This document shows positions 1 through 12,549 of a stretch of DNA of 64,000 nucleotides, piece after piece (position 1 is the stretch's first letter; each line of letters starts with the position of its first letter). The position numbers and the translations under genes were made by a program. The stretch spans positions 85,915,352-85,979,351 of the forward strand of contig CM066736.1 of assembly GCA_033961575.1 (NCBI GenBank), written 5' to 3'. The DNA is from Aselliscus stoliczkanus. Its lineage: Eukaryota > Chordata > Mammalia > Chiroptera > Hipposideridae. The notes beneath the pieces are model-generated. The model saw only the letters and a list, made by a program, of their open reading frames with translations. It did no database searches and was not told the DNA's origin.

Positions 1-144
1 AATCACTTAGAATTAAAGTATTATAATATTTTTCTGCAGTGCTACATATCCACTGGAGAAAAATGTATCCAAGTTTAAGGAGCATGGAGTCTAAGGTGGC
101 CAAATACAACATACGTGCAATGAATTATAAAAGAAGGATTAAGG

Positions 145-580
145 GGCCGGCCGAGTGGCGCATTGGTTAAGCGCTGGTTTTGGGATGCCAGCGGCCCCGG
201 TTCGGATCCCACATGAGGGCCAGTGACACTGCCCTCTACAGCTAACAACAGCTCCACCTGGAGCTGGGCTGTGTGAGCCCCGGTGATGGTGTGGGCTGCA
301 GCCCCTGCTGCAGTGGGCTGCCATAGGCTACAGTGAGTGGCCCGCAGCCAGCGTGAGCGGCTGGCAGCCAAGCATGAGCTGCTGGCAGCCAAGCATGAGC
401 TGCCAATAGCCACGGTGAGCGACATCCAGAGGCCAGCGACCAATCTGCCTCATCTGGGAAGAGCGCAATGACGATACCAACAGTGAAGCAACATCCTCCG
501 CAACTAAACTGAAGAACAAAAAGACAGCAACTTGTCTGTTCCCCTCCGCCAATTCCCCAATAAAATCTTTAAAAAAAAAA
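145..580 (+). mobile_element. Full-length composite tRNA-derived SINE
   Basis: The element starts with a GGCCGGCCGAGTGGCGC head containing A-box-like (TGGCGCATTGG) and B-box-like (GGTTCGGATCCC) pol III promoter motifs. A GC-rich body follows, including a local repeat of GGCAGCCAAGCATGAGCT around 360-400, then a tail module ending CCCCAATAAAATC and an A-run. A perfect 16-base target-site duplication (AAAAGAAGGATTAAGG) lies at 129-144 and 581-596. The intact duplication indicates a fairly young insertion. The family name is not assigned; the same architecture recurs at 51056-51473. Confidence 0.9.
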
Positions 581-596
581 AAAAGAAGGATTAAGG

Positions 597-989
597 TCAA
601 GTGATAATGAAGCAACCAAGTCCTCAAGGGATGGTAGGCAAGATCAGAGCAGACTTCATAAAAGTCTTGAAGGATAATTAGGAATTTGATAGATGAATTA
701 GATCTGTTTGGATCTGTTAGCTGGTGTTAAAACAGCTAATTTTGTTACTATGTTGGGTACTGAAATCAAACATTTGGTTTATGGGGCCAAAAAGCCAAAC
801 GTACCCCAATCCATTTTGCCTCCTCTTCTTCCTCCCTCCTTGTTCTCCAGAACCATGGTGCACTGAGTAAACAAGAGCAAGATAAGGCTGTTGTCCTTTG
901 ATATCTCAAACTTAATTAAATCTATTCCCTTTCGTTCAACAGAGTCCTCTTTCATCTACTCACTTTCCCATTTAGTCAAAAATCCATCA
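597..989. other. Intergenic, no gene seen
   Basis: AT-rich unique-looking sequence with no convincing exon, RNA gene or recognisable repeat. It lies on the 3' side of DGAT2. Confidence 0.5.
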
Positions 990-1500
990 GACCTTTACCA
1001 GGTGCCCAGCCTGGGTGCTACCTTACAGAAATGATGCGGATAAAATCCCTGACTTTAAGGAGTTCACAGATAATTTCAGCACAAAGTGGTAAATGCAGTC
1101 ATTGAGACAATATATAAAGCATAATGGAAGCACCGAAGAGGAAGTTGCTAACTGCCATATGTTGTGCAGGAAGGATTTCTAGATGAGAAAGAGTATTCTA
1201 GGCAGAAGGAACATCAAAAGCAAAGGCACTGAGGCAGAGGCCATGGCATTTGCATAGTTTAACGTGGCTGGAACAAAGGTTGCATGGGGGAGCAACAGGC
1301 AAAGAGGCTGGAAGAGGAAGATGGGGCCAGGTGAGAAGAACTTTAGTACCATGCTGAAGAAACTGGGCTTCATCTTAGGCAACAGGAAGTCCTTTAGAAA
1401 GATCCTCAGGGAGCCCATGAGAGGCAGCTTTGAAAGGGAAGGACTAGAAGAGCAAGAACCTTGCAGAAGGCCAGGTGAGAACTGTGAAACAAAGAAGCTA
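990..1500 (+). repeat. L2-like LINE remnant
   Basis: The order of motifs resembles the 3' part of mammalian L2 in sense orientation: a degraded form of 'ccaggtgcccagc...', then '...ttctaggcagaaggaac', '...gcaaaggcactgaggcag' and '...tggctggaacaaagg'. It is heavily diverged. The open frames of about 100 codons on either strand here have no recognisable domain and are treated as chance. Confidence 0.55.
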
Positions 1501-2139
1501 GTCCCCAAAGAGCCTGCACATTCCGAACAAACCTGAAAGGCAGGTCCCTGGGCAGCATTTCTACTCGTCCTTTCTGAACCCTTGAAGATGACTTTTTGGA
1601 AAAAGCCTCCCTAGCTCTGAACTAATTGCTACCTCCTCTGGGCTCCCACAGTGGCTGCCTGACCTCTTGTCAGTACATGTGTCCATGTGCCTAGTCCTAT
1701 ACTGAGTAGTGTATGTCCGTCTCACCCACCCTACCATGAACGCCTGCTTTTGATTTTGTCTCGACGCCCCGGCATACTGACCCAGCGAACAGGCTCCATA
1801 TGGCTTCAATGAGAACTGACTGACTGAATGAATAAAATTGGTGAATGAATGGATGAATGCTTGGGTAAGGGAATGTTTGGATGACATGGGGCCTCCCTGC
1901 CTCCCTCACTGAACACAGCCCCAGAGAGAGGAAATGAGCTTGCCCAAGGTCACACAAAGTTTATAGCAAAGCTGAGACAAAGACTTGGGCTTCTTGTCTC
2001 CAAGACCAGCACTCTTTCCTCAATTCCAGTGGCTTCCAAACTGTCACAGACCATACATGTGCCAATATGAGCATATGGGCTTGTGAATTTATGGGCAAGC
2101 AGATGACACACGTTGGATACAAGTGCATCTAACCCAGGG

Positions 2140-2720
2140 GGGTCTTCATCAGAGTCACTCAGAGAAAGTTTCCCCTGGGAACTGACTTTTACAATGAGGC
2201 CTGAAGGAAAAGTAGGAGTTAACTAGACAATGGAGGCTGGTGAGAGTAAGAGGTGCAATTTGGGCAGAAGGAACAGCCTGAGGGACGAGCATGGAACATT
2301 AAAGAAACTAAAAGAGAAGGCCAGGCAGGACTAGACAGAGAGAGGCAGCCAGTATGGAGGAGGAGGAGAAAGAGAACATTTTTTTGTACAAAATTAATGT
2401 TTTAAAAGTAAGGTAAAATTAAATACCCTTCAATTTATTTTACAGTGTAGTGTTGCTTTTTGTTTGTAATTTCATATGGCACAAACAGCATTATCTGTTC
2501 AGTGCTTAGAGCTTCTGAAGATTTAATCCAGCACTGAGGACGCAGAATGAGGTTGGAGATCTGGCAGGGACCAAGTTGCTGCAGCCCCAGTGGAATCTGA
2601 CTTTGAGGCGCATTGGACCACTACTGAAGGGTCTAAGCAGGATCTAATTTACGTTTTAGAAATGTCGCTCTGGCTGCTGTGTCAAGAACAGATTCAAGGA
2701 TGGGGGAGTAGTGATAATGG
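2140..2720 (+). repeat. L2-like LINE remnant
   Basis: Diverged phrases such as 'gaggcctgaaggaaaag', 'gggcagaaggaacagcctgagg' and 'ggtctaagcaggatctaatt' match the remembered L2 3' region in the plus direction. An AT-rich insertion interrupts it around 2370-2500. Boundaries are approximate. Confidence 0.45.
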
Positions 2721-3034
2721 TAACAATAAATTGTGACTTTTCTTCATTAAGTCAGAAGACAATTAAAACAAAGGAATGTTGCTGAGTTCCTGGTAATAAA
2801 CGGGATCAAAGATGCCTGGATTTCTCTTGTTTGCCACCTAAGGAAGACATGGTTTCACAGGGTTCCTGAGAATGAGCATCCTGCTTGTAAAGCGGTGTTA
2901 CTGAAAGAGTTCCAAGCCAGGGGGCAGAAAACACAGATCTTTCCGGATCTCCAGCTTATTGGCTGATGATTTGAAGCAAATTGATTTTCTTCCCTGGGCC
3001 TACAGGTTTCCCTAGAGGCTAGAGAAAATTGACT

Positions 3035-3215
3035 TTTGCTAAATACTTTACATATATTACTATAGTCAATCCCCATAGGATCCTTTGAAGTAGGTATTCT
3101 TGCCCCAGTTTTACAGCAGCCTAAAAAGAGGATCTGAAAATGGGAATGGGCTGCCCAAAGTTGCATGGCTCTTAGTGGCAGATTGACTTGTGAACCCAGG
3201 TCTCTTGCTTCTTGG
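3035..3215 (+). repeat. MIR SINE remnant
   Basis: Contains the MIR core order 'aatactttacatatatta', 'gaagtaggtattcttgccccagttttaca', 'gaacccagg' in sense orientation. It is an old, diverged copy. Confidence 0.6.
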
Positions 3216-3449
3216 GCCAGGACTCGGTTCCCCATAGAACATTTTCTGCATTAATTGGAATACACTATTTAATAGGACTCTGAATTTTACCAAAAGGATG
3301 AGAATCTTCCTCCCATCAATAGCAAAGAATAGGTGTAAAAAATCCAAAGGATAAAACTCCTTACCCAGTTCTTCTTCCTCTTTCTCTTCCTGACTGATTT
3401 AGTCCAAAAGCCCTTAGGGTAGGGGCCAGGAACTAGGTCAGGATAAGTA

Positions 3450-3475
3450 TAGGGTGGGGTGGTGGGGTGGGGCTT
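3450..3475 (+). other. G-quadruplex-prone G-run cluster
   Basis: Four or more runs of three to four G separated by single T or GT fall within about 25 bases, fitting a G3+N1-7 quadruplex pattern on the plus strand. There is no nearby gene start in this window. Confidence 0.5.
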
Positions 3476-4589
3476 GTGGTAGCCCAAAGCAGGGAGTCAG
3501 AGACAAAGTGAAGAGGGTTCCACAAAGGGCCAGAAGTAGGTGGAGGGGAAGATCCTGGCACGAGGTTGGGAGCCAACTGGAGTGGGTGAATAGGATGTGG
3601 GAGACCAGCCTGGAGCAAGGTATCAGAGTCCAAGCAGGACAAGTAGAGGACTGGCTCCATAATTTTTGAGGCCCAGTGCAAAGTGAAAATACAAAGTCCT
3701 CTGTTTAAAAATTAAGAATTCCAAGAAGGCAACAGCTTTAAATCAAGCATGGGGGCCTTCTAAGCACTAAACCCAGTGCAACTGCATAGGTCAAATCCCA
3801 TGAAGCCAACCTTGCTGAGGAAGGCATCAGTGCTGCAGTTGAGGATAGAGGACAATGGCAATAATGGGAGATAGTTACTTACAGCGGGACTGATCAAATA
3901 ACTATATTAAGAATTGTTTTTAAAAAATGCAACTGAGCACATTTTAAAGATCTTATTGGCTTTTTTCAACAAATCATGAATTTTATTACCCAGATCTTGG
4001 TTTCTAAATATCATTCTGCACCAAGAAGAACCAAGATTCTTTGGAGAAGTGTCTGAGTCTCAGGATTGGGCTCCCAAAAGTACAACATGACCCTAGAACA
4101 TCTAGCTGTGCCAGAACACAAAAAAGTACTCCAATAAAAGGAGTGACGCAGACACGTTAAAAGGAGAGGGAAGTCATATTGAAGGGGCTCCCACCAGCCA
4201 CCTCTGGAGCTGTTTGAGTATCAAAATAAATAATGATAGAATAGCTGCAGCCCATTAAATAAAATAGGGAGCCATAGGTCTATTAATATAAATCAATTCT
4301 AAACCATTTTATAAGGAAAAAGATAATACCTAGTCTCAAAGTATGGAAAAAGAGTAACTTTATAGTATAAAAGCCTGACAGTCACCACCTTAATCAAGTG
4401 ATCAAAATGTAGGGCAAATTGAAATCATCCAATAGGATACAGTGAGAAGAAAGATTCCATTATCACTTCTGTGATAGTTCTGCTAAAGATGGACAATCTG
4501 AATCAATCAAGAGGAAAGAGTAGACATAACAAAACTAAGTGGTCTTCTACAGAATACCCGGCCTGTGATCTTTAAGATTGTCAAGCTCA

Positions 4590-4790
4590 TGATAGTCAAG
4601 GAGAGACTGAAGAACTTTTGCAGATGAACGGAGAGCTTGGTATCTGCCAGGCATTGTTGTAAGCAGTTTCTGTATCCTCACAACAGTGCTGAGATTAGAA
4701 AGATGAGGCAAGAGTGCTGTCACTTCCCCAAGGTCACATGTTTCTCCAAGTATTGAGCTAGAATTTGAACACATTCTGACTCCACTGTTA
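4590..4790 (+). repeat. MIR SINE remnant
   Basis: Shows 'ggtatctgccaggcattgttgtaagcagt', 'tcctcacaacagtgctgag', 'cttccccaaggtcacatg' and 'gagctagaatttgaacaca', the ordered MIR sense landmarks. Confidence 0.65.
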
Positions 4791-5464
4791 TTAATTCTAC
4801 ATTTTACTACCTCTATGGAAGAGTGTTACATCATATATTTAAAATTGTATTTATACAGGGAAGTCATATTTATTTTCTGAACACATTTTTATATCTTGAT
4901 ACATTAAAAGATATACCATTCATATTTAATTAGAGGAAAAATAATTTGTATCAGTTTTCATCAAAAGTAATTAGTTCTCAAAAATTGTTTGCTATTTTAG
5001 AACTGTGAAAAAGAACTTTTATAATGTGTGCAGGTGTGGTTTAATATTATGTAAAAATGTAGGTGATAAAACTGTGTACATAAATGATAAAAATATTACA
5101 TGAAAATACACAAACCAAAACTCCCTAAGCAGTAAGTGATAAAAGTATCTCAGAAAAGAGTTTACAAGGAAAGGAAACAGGATTATGAAAACCAAGTTTG
5201 GAAGATGTATGGGGCAGAGGTTTTATTATAAAAATTGTGGTTGAAACCAAAGGATGGGGAAATTCCTATTTTTCTCCTCCTAGTAATTCTATTATAAACC
5301 ATTAAATGGGAAATTCTTCCACCCTCTCAGAAGTCTAAGGAAAAAGTGACTTCCAAACTTGTACCCCATCCCATGTAAAGATAAGTGAAATATCCTATCT
5401 GCCATCCACTAGTACAACTCCTCTATTAGGTGATAAAAAGATATAGAAGGTCACTTTATATTAC

Positions 5465-5888
5465 TTTAAGGCACAAAGTGGCTGGTGTAAGATAACAGAA
5501 ATTTATTCTCTCCCAGTTCTGGATGCCAGAAGTCCAAAATCAAGGTGTTGGGTGGGCTAAGCTTCCTCAAAGTCCCTAACGGAAAATTCTTGTCTCCTCC
5601 AAATCCTGGTGGCTCCAGGTGTTTCTAGGTTTGTGGCAGCATAAATCTAATCTCTGCCTCCTTCACATGGCTTTCTCCCCTTTCCCCTATGTCTTTTCCT
5701 GTCTTTCTCTCATAAGGACACTTGTCACTGGATTTAGGATCCACACAGATAGTCCAGGATTATCTCATCTTGAAATCCTTAACTTAATTACATCTGCAAA
5801 GACCCTTTTTCCAAATGAAATCACAGTCACAGTTTCCAGGGATTAGGACATGTACATTTCATTTTGTGGGCCACTATTCAACCTACCA
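5465..5888 (-). mobile_element. MLT1-type LTR (ERVL-MaLR), antisense
   Basis: Read on the minus strand, the block follows the MLT1/MST layout: a 5' end resembling GTAGGTTGAATAGTGG, then an approximate 'ggtctttgcagatgtaattaag' stretch, a 'tgtccttatgag' box, 'accttgattttggacttctg' and a 3' end with 'agaataaatttctgttatc'. It is an ancient solo LTR with no internal region visible. Confidence 0.65.
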
Positions 5889-6051
5889 CATCATTCCAAT
5901 GTGTGGTCTGTCCCTCTTCTCTCTTAGGCCAGCCTGCCTAAAAGTTGGAGAAATAAAATGGGTATTAATCTGAACTAGATTGTTTTAAATTAAGATGTTA
6001 TTTGAAATCTCCAGGATAACCACTGTGAAAAAAACTTGCAAATATACAGTA

Positions 6052-6156
6052 GGACCAGCCAAGTGACGCAGTGGTTAAGTGCTGGCCTAGGAAGCTATGC
6101 AGCCCCAGTTCAGGTCCCACATATGAGGGCCAGTGACACTGCCCTCAAAAAAAAAA
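6052..6156 (+). mobile_element. Short tRNA-derived SINE
   Basis: A 105-base version of the GGCCGGCC-type SINE containing only the head (A box TGACGCAGTGG, degenerate B box AGTTCAGGTCCC) plus 'gagggccagtgacactgccctc' and an A-tail. An 8-base target-site duplication ATACAGTA lies at 6044-6051 and 6159-6166. Confidence 0.85.
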
Positions 6157-6166
6157 CCATACAGTA

Positions 6167-9100
6167 AATGAAACAATAAAAGAATCAAAATAGTATATTA
6201 GAAAATACATGTTTAACACAAAAGAAGGCAGGGATGGAGAAAGAAAGGAACAAAAAGGCATTAGACACATAAAAAACAAATAGCAAAGTGGCTGACGTAA
6301 AGCCTATTTTATCAGTAATTACATTAAATGCAAATAGACTTAACACTTCAAAAGATAGAAAGTAGAAGTATGGACTTTTAAAAATCCAACACTATTATGT
6401 CTACAAGAGACACACTTCATATTCAAAGACACAAATAGATTGAAAGGAAAGGGATAGAAGAAGATATTCCATGCAAATAGTAACCAAAAGAGAGCTGGGG
6501 TGGCTCCACTAATACAAGCTATGAAAAATAGCATTAAGACAAAAATTGTTACTAGAGATAAAGAAGGACATTTTATAATGATAAAAGGGTGGCTCCATCA
6601 AGAAGATATAACAGTTATAAACATATATATGCACATAATAGTGGAATATATGAAGCAAAAAGTATATGAAGCAAAACTTACAGAATTGAAAGAAAAAAGA
6701 AAAAATTCAACAATAATAGTTGGAGAATTCAATACCCCACTTTCAATAATAAATAGGATGACTATGCAGATCAACAAGGAAACAGAAGACTTGAACAACA
6801 CTATAAACCAACTTGACCTAATAGGCATCTACATCAATAAGAGTCCAACCACAAGAGCAGAGTCCATATTTCCCTCACATGCACATGGAACATTCTCAGG
6901 ATAGACCATTCATTAGGTCATAAATGAAGTCTCAACAAATTAAAAGAGATTGAAATCATATAAAGCATATTCTATAACCACAATGAAAAGAAATTAGAAA
7001 TAAATGACAAAAGGAAATTTGTGAGAATAGCAAAACATGTGGAAATTAAGCAGCATACTCTTAAGTAACCAAAGGGTCAATGAAGATAGCAGAAGAGAAA
7101 TTAGAAAAAACTTGGAGCTGAATGAAACAGAAACACAACACAACAAAACCTATGGGATGCACTAAAGCAGTTCATAGAGGGAATCTTAGATATAAACACC
7201 TATATCAAAATAGAAAAAAGAGCTTGAATTAATAACCTAACCTTCCACTTAAAAAAAAAAAAAGGCAAATTAACCCAAAGCAAGGATGAAGATAGTAAAG
7301 ACTAGAGCACAAATAAATGATATATATATATATAAGAGAATAGAAGCATAATGGGCAAAATTAATGAAACCAAAGTTGGCTCTTTAAAAAGATCAATTAA
7401 ATTGACAAATCTTAAGCTAGACAATCAAGAAATAAAGAGAGAAGCCTCAAGTTACTAAAATCAGGACTGAAAGAAGGGACATTATTACCAGACTTTCAGA
7501 AACATAAAGGATTATAAGGGAGTACTATGAACAATTGTGTACCCAAAAATTAGATAACCAAATGAAATGGGTACACAAATTACCAAAACTGATTCAAGAA
7601 CGAATAGAAAATCTAAACAGACTTATAACAAGTACAGTTTGAAGTAGTAATCAAACACTTTTCATAAAGAAAAGCCCAGGCTCAGATGGTTTGTGGTTAA
7701 ATTCTACCAAATATTTAAAGAAAAATTAATAAATCCTTCAAATATTCTTCCCAGAATAGAAGGAAAGGCTTCCCAAATCATTCTATGAGGCCAGCGTGAC
7801 CATGATACTAAAACCAGGCAAAGACAAGAAAACTACAGACCAATATCCCTTACCTATTATCAATATAGACATAAAAATCCTCAACAAAATACTAGTAAAC
7901 CAAATATTAGTGAACCAAATTCAAACATATAAAAAGGATTTACACATAACCAACTGGGATTTTACTAGGTTGGTTTAACATGCATAAATCCATTAATGTA
8001 CCATACCATATTAATAAAGAACATAAACCATATGATCATCTCAGTAGATGCAGAAAAAGTATCTGACAAAATCTAACATCCATTCATGATAAAAATGCTA
8101 AAAACACTAAGAATGTAATAAAACCTTCACAACCTAATAAAGATTTATTGTACAACCCCCCACAGCTAACATAGTTAATGGTGAAAGACTAAAAGCTTTC
8201 CTCACTGAAGATCAGCAACAAGACAGAGAGATATGCTATTACCTCTTCTATTGAACATTGTGCTGGAAGTTCTACCCAGAGCAATTAGGCAAGAAAGAGA
8301 CACAAAGGCTTCCAGATGGAAAATAAGAAGTAAAACTATTACTATTCACACATTATATGATTTTGTATATAGAAAACCCAAAGTAATCCACAAATAAACA
8401 ATTAGAACTTATAAATGAGTTTAAAAAGTTGCAAGATACAAGATCAACATGCAAAAACAGATTGTACTTCTATACACTCACATGGCAATCTGAAAATGAA
8501 ATTTAGAAACAACTCCATTTACAATAACATCAAAAGAATACTCCCTTCCTAGGTTCTTAAGAATAAATGCCAAGCAATAAATTTAACAGAAGTGCAAACT
8601 TGTACACTGAAAACTACAAAACACCATTGAAAGAAATTAAAGAAAACCCAAATGAATGGAAAGACTTAATATTGTTTAAATGGCAGTATTCACCAAATGG
8701 ATCTCTAAATTCAAATGCAACCCCTATCAAAATCCCAGCTACCTTTACTTGTAAGCATTAAAGGGATCCTAAAATTCATAGGTAACTGTAAGGGACACAG
8801 AATAACCAAAACAATCTCAAAAAAGAACAAAGTTAGGACTCACACTTCCCGATTTCTAAGTTTATTACAAAGCTAACAGTGTGGTACTAGAGTAAGTGCT
8901 GTACAGAAATATAGATCAATGGAATAGAACTGAGAGTCCTGAAATAAACACTTACATTTGTGGTCAATTGATTTCTGACAAAGTGCCAAGACAATTCAAT
9001 GAGGAAAGAATAGTTTTTTCAACAAACGGTGCTGAGATAAGCGGCTATCTACATGCAAAAGAATGAAGTTGGACCCTATCTCAACCATATACAAAAAATA

Positions 9101-9663
9101 ACTCAGAAGAGTCCAGAAATCTCAATGTAATAGCTAAAAACTCTACAACTTTTAGAAGAAAACATAGGATAACTCTTTGTGACCTTGGGTTAGGCTATGG
9201 CTTCTTAGAAACAAAAGCACACACTACAAAAGAAAACTAGATAAATTTGATTACATCAACATGAAAAAACTTTAGTGCTTCAAAGAACAAATAACACATT
9301 TGATTCATGACCCATGCTACATCAGGGGTGCACCTCCAAAACCTTATGCTAAGTGAAAAGAGCCAGACACAAAAGGCCACATATTGTATGATTCCATTTA
9401 CATACATCAAATTGCCAGAATAGGAAACTTCTTATGAACAGAAAGTAAATTAGTGTTGAGTGATTAGCCAGGAGCTGGGGTAGCAGGTGGGTGATAAGGA
9501 GTAACTGCTAACAGGTATGGGGTTTCCTTTGGGGGTGATAAAATTGTTCTGGAATTAGAAAGTGGTGATTGATAACACAACTTTGTGAATATACTAAAAC
9601 CCACTGAATTATCTACTTAAAAGGGGGTGGACTTTATAATATGTGAGTTATATCTCAATAAAA
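6167..9663 (+). mobile_element. Old L1 LINE (ORF2 remnant plus 3' UTR)
   Basis: A long A-rich sense-strand stretch reads as decayed L1 ORF2. A 134-codon open piece at 6500-6904 has the endonuclease-domain phrase INIYM after a GHFIMIKG segment. Later pieces recall the reverse transcriptase region ('tcagatggttt...attctaccaaa') and the ORF2 C-terminal part ('caatggaatagaactgagagtcc'). The 3' end, with 'gtgataaaattgttctggaattag' and 'tctcaataaaat', is typical of L1M-class elements. Many stops and frameshifts show it is inactive. A SINE sits exactly at its 3' end. Confidence 0.85.
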
Positions 9664-9779
9664 TTTTTCTTTTTTTTTTCTTTTTTTAGAGGGCAGTGTC
9701 ACTGGCCCTCATATGTGGGATCCGAACTGGGGCCGCTGGTATTCCCAAGCCAGCGCTTAACCACCACTTGGCTGGCCCT
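9664..9779 (-). mobile_element. Short tRNA-derived SINE, antisense
   Basis: T-run, then reversed 'gagggcagtgtcactggccctcatatgtgggatccgaac' and a head ending '...cttggctggccct'. AATAAAA flanks both sides (9657-9663 and 9780-9786), consistent with a target-site duplication created in the poly(A) signal of the L1 immediately upstream. Confidence 0.85.
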
Positions 9780-9999
9780 AATAAAACTTTTATTTTTAAA
9801 AAGGGAAGAAGGAAGGAAGGAATAGTGAACTGGAGAGCAGTCCTGAAATGGAGAGCTCAGTTCTTTCTATAAGTCAGAGACCCAATGAGGGTGCGATGAT
9901 GACGATAATCACAGCTACCACTTCCTGTTGAGGGACTAGAGGCCCAGCCCTGGAACGAATACTTTTCATTTATATAGCATATATTTAGATACCTATTCT

Positions 10000-10100
10000 C
10001 TCATTTATTTAGGAATACAGATTATTCCCATTTTACAGATGAGGAAGCTGAGGCTCTGAGAGGTTAAGCGACCTGGTAATGCAGCCTGTAACGGCAGTGT
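10000..10100 (+). repeat. MIR SINE core
   Basis: Contains 'attattcccattttacagatgaggaagctgaggctctgagaggttaag', the highly characteristic MIR sense core. Confidence 0.75.
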
Positions 10101-10429
10101 CACGGGCTGCATCCCACCCTCATGAGTATATATTAAGTATGATAAAAGAGGCAATGATTTGAGAGACAAAATTTCAACAGTAGCATCAGCAGGCAGGTGC
10201 TGGGGAGGAGGAAGGAAGGAGGAGAAAAGAGTCCCTCATGCCCGAATGGCTGCTTTTGCTAATGGGTGGTGACATCTAGAACCTAGGAGGAAAAGATTTT
10301 TAAAAAGATGAATGCTCCCCATTTCTGCCTCCCTTATCATATTACAAACACCTACTATGAACAAGAGACATTCACTTTGGGAGCCCCTCAATTCCGTCAA
10401 GAGGAGGCATGCGGTCGGTAAAATGTTCA

Positions 10430-11845
10430 TTTGCTGTGTGGTTCAAGTCGCTTGGCCTCTCTGTTGTTGTTTCCTAGATTAAGCGTTGCTGTAGATGAAT
10501 GCGAAATTCCTGTCTAGCTCTGAGCGTGTGGGAGTCTGTGATTTTACTATCTCTAGCTTCTAGCCCAGGGTAAGGAGCCGGGTAAACGACAAAATGTGAA
10601 AAAGCTTAGGAAGCTTTGTGGCCCTTGCCTCAGAAGTAGCCTCAGTGCCCCCTAGTGGCCACATCTGGGAACCACCAGCAGAATCACAGAATTGACGATG
10701 TTTAGGCTGAGGTTGCAGCTCCATCCCCGTCCAAAGGCAGGAGGTGGTACCAGTTCCCTCTCCCAATGCAACGACTCCCAATCTAAGGCAGTGTTCACAG
10801 CATTTACCCAGAGTCCCCATCCATGCCGCCCCACAGCTTAGAGTGGGGCTGGCCTCTGCTCTGCACAGGCTGCTGCTAGACATACATTTCCCTGGGCAAG
10901 GTGACTCCTTTGGGATTTGGGGCCTGGTTACCATCGCAGTCCTAAGGCACAAATGGCGGAGTTCCCTAGTACACAGTAGGTGTTCAGTCCTCACAAGAGT
11001 AATGCTGAGAATAATGGTCTATGTTTGTGGGGTGGCCTAGATTAGGGCCAGGGCTTGGCCTGGAACCAGAGGGTAAGCGCCATGACTCATCAGGTGTTTC
11101 CTCCATCCTAAAGGAAGTGTCTGCCCTCTGACCTGAGGCGGCCTGGTGCCACAGCACCCAGCCACTGTTGCCTCCCCTAGGGCACCTCTTCTCTCTGTGC
11201 TGCTCTTCTGCTCACTTGAGAAACTGAAGAAGCCAGCTCCCCGCCCTTCCAAGATATACCCCAGCACAGACCTCTCTGCTGTCACCTCTTGGTCATTCAA
11301 ATCAGCAACGCCATATCCTCCCCTCTGCACTTGCCACTCTGTCCTTCAACTCCTTCCTGGCAAATTTCCAATCCCCTTTCTAGTTCCAGCTCAGGCAGCA
11401 GGGTCCCAGCTCAACGAGGCACCCCAGGTTGGGGTAGGGGCATCTGTCGGAGCTCTGACTGCCCTTAGCATCCTCAGCTGTTTTCCTAAGTTTGTTTCTG
11501 TTCCCAAGGAGCTCACTTACAGCTCCTGGCACCTAGTGTGGTCTCCAAGGTGGATGAACGGCAAGGACAGGCTTTCAGGCACTGGGAAAGTTGGAGTGAG
11601 TTTCTCTAGTCTCAGCTAGGAAGGATTCCCATTGCACTGAATAGAACTAGAACAGGGAGAGGTGGCATTTTGTGAGATCTGGCTGTGGCAGGAAATCACT
11701 AGAGTGACAGCAGGCTACTAAGTGTTACCCGTTGTGGTGTGACTGAGGCCAGGGCCAAGGAACACAGTTTGAGTGATCCATAAGCACCTTTCCAGCTCAG
11801 CCATTCCAGGGCTGCACAGCAGCCCTTCAGTACGTGTGGTAGGCG
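10430..11845. other. Intergenic between DGAT2 3' end and L1
   Basis: Moderately GC-rich sequence with several overlapping open frames of 60-157 codons on both strands. None shows a domain, codon pattern or splice structure that I recognise. No supported gene. Confidence 0.5.
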
Positions 11846-12440
11846 CTGTAAGGGGGTTCCAAGGACTCCTGCCTCCTGTATTCACGCTGTAATCCTCAAG
11901 TGACCTCGACCTTGTGACTTACATCTAATGAAGAGAATATGGCAACGGTGACAGGTTATTGTTTCTGAGATGAGGTTATAAAAGACTGTGGCTTCTTCTT
12001 GCATTCTCGTCTCTGGCTCCTCAGGCTTTTACTCTCTCTGATGGAACCAGCTGCCATGCTGTGAGCTACTCTATGGACAGGCGCATCAGGCAAGGAGCTG
12101 AGAGCAGCCCCTGGTCAACAGCCAGGGAAGAAGTGAATCCTGCTATCAGCCACAGGAACGACTTTGGAAGTGGATTCTCCCCCAGTTGAGCCTTGAGATG
12201 CTGCAGTCTGACAGACACCTCGACTGCGGCCTTGTGAATGACCTTGAAGCAGAGGGCCCAGCTAAGCTACACCTCGACTACTAACCCCCAGAAACTGTGG
12301 ACGCAGTGTTGTTTGAAGCCACTAAGTTAACACTTTGTAAGCGGGCATTTGAGCTATATGACGAGTTTACTCGTTTCCCGTAAAAAATGTGTTAAGTGTT
12401 GGAGTAATTAGTTACACAGCACCAGATAACGAATATATCA
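11846..12440 (+). mobile_element. MLT1-type LTR (ERVL-MaLR)
   Basis: Sense landmarks in order: 'acttacatctaatgaagagaatatggca', 'gttataaaagactgtggcttct', 'gaaccagctgccatgctgtgagct', 'gtggattctcccccagttgagcc', 'gaccttgaagcagagggcccagctaagct', 'gccactaagtt', and a 3' end near 'aattagttacacagcaccagataacgaatat'. It is a solo LTR about 110 bases downstream of the DGAT2 poly(A) site and convergent with the gene. Confidence 0.8.
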
Positions 12441-12549
12441 CCCAGGGCCATGTGGGCCAAAGGAACAGGGAAAAGGGCTGGGCAGGCAGCCTGGCTGGGG
12501 CCGTGGTCTCTCCAAGGGTCAGGGGCAAGATGAATATGTAACACCGGCA

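Noticed and set aside
145..220. Functional tRNA gene
   Set aside because: The tRNA-like head lacks a complete cloverleaf, is fused to a SINE body and tail, and has a target-site duplication, so it is a SINE.
6500..6904. Possible gene with a 134-codon frame
   Set aside because: It is the endonuclease region of a decayed L1 ORF2.
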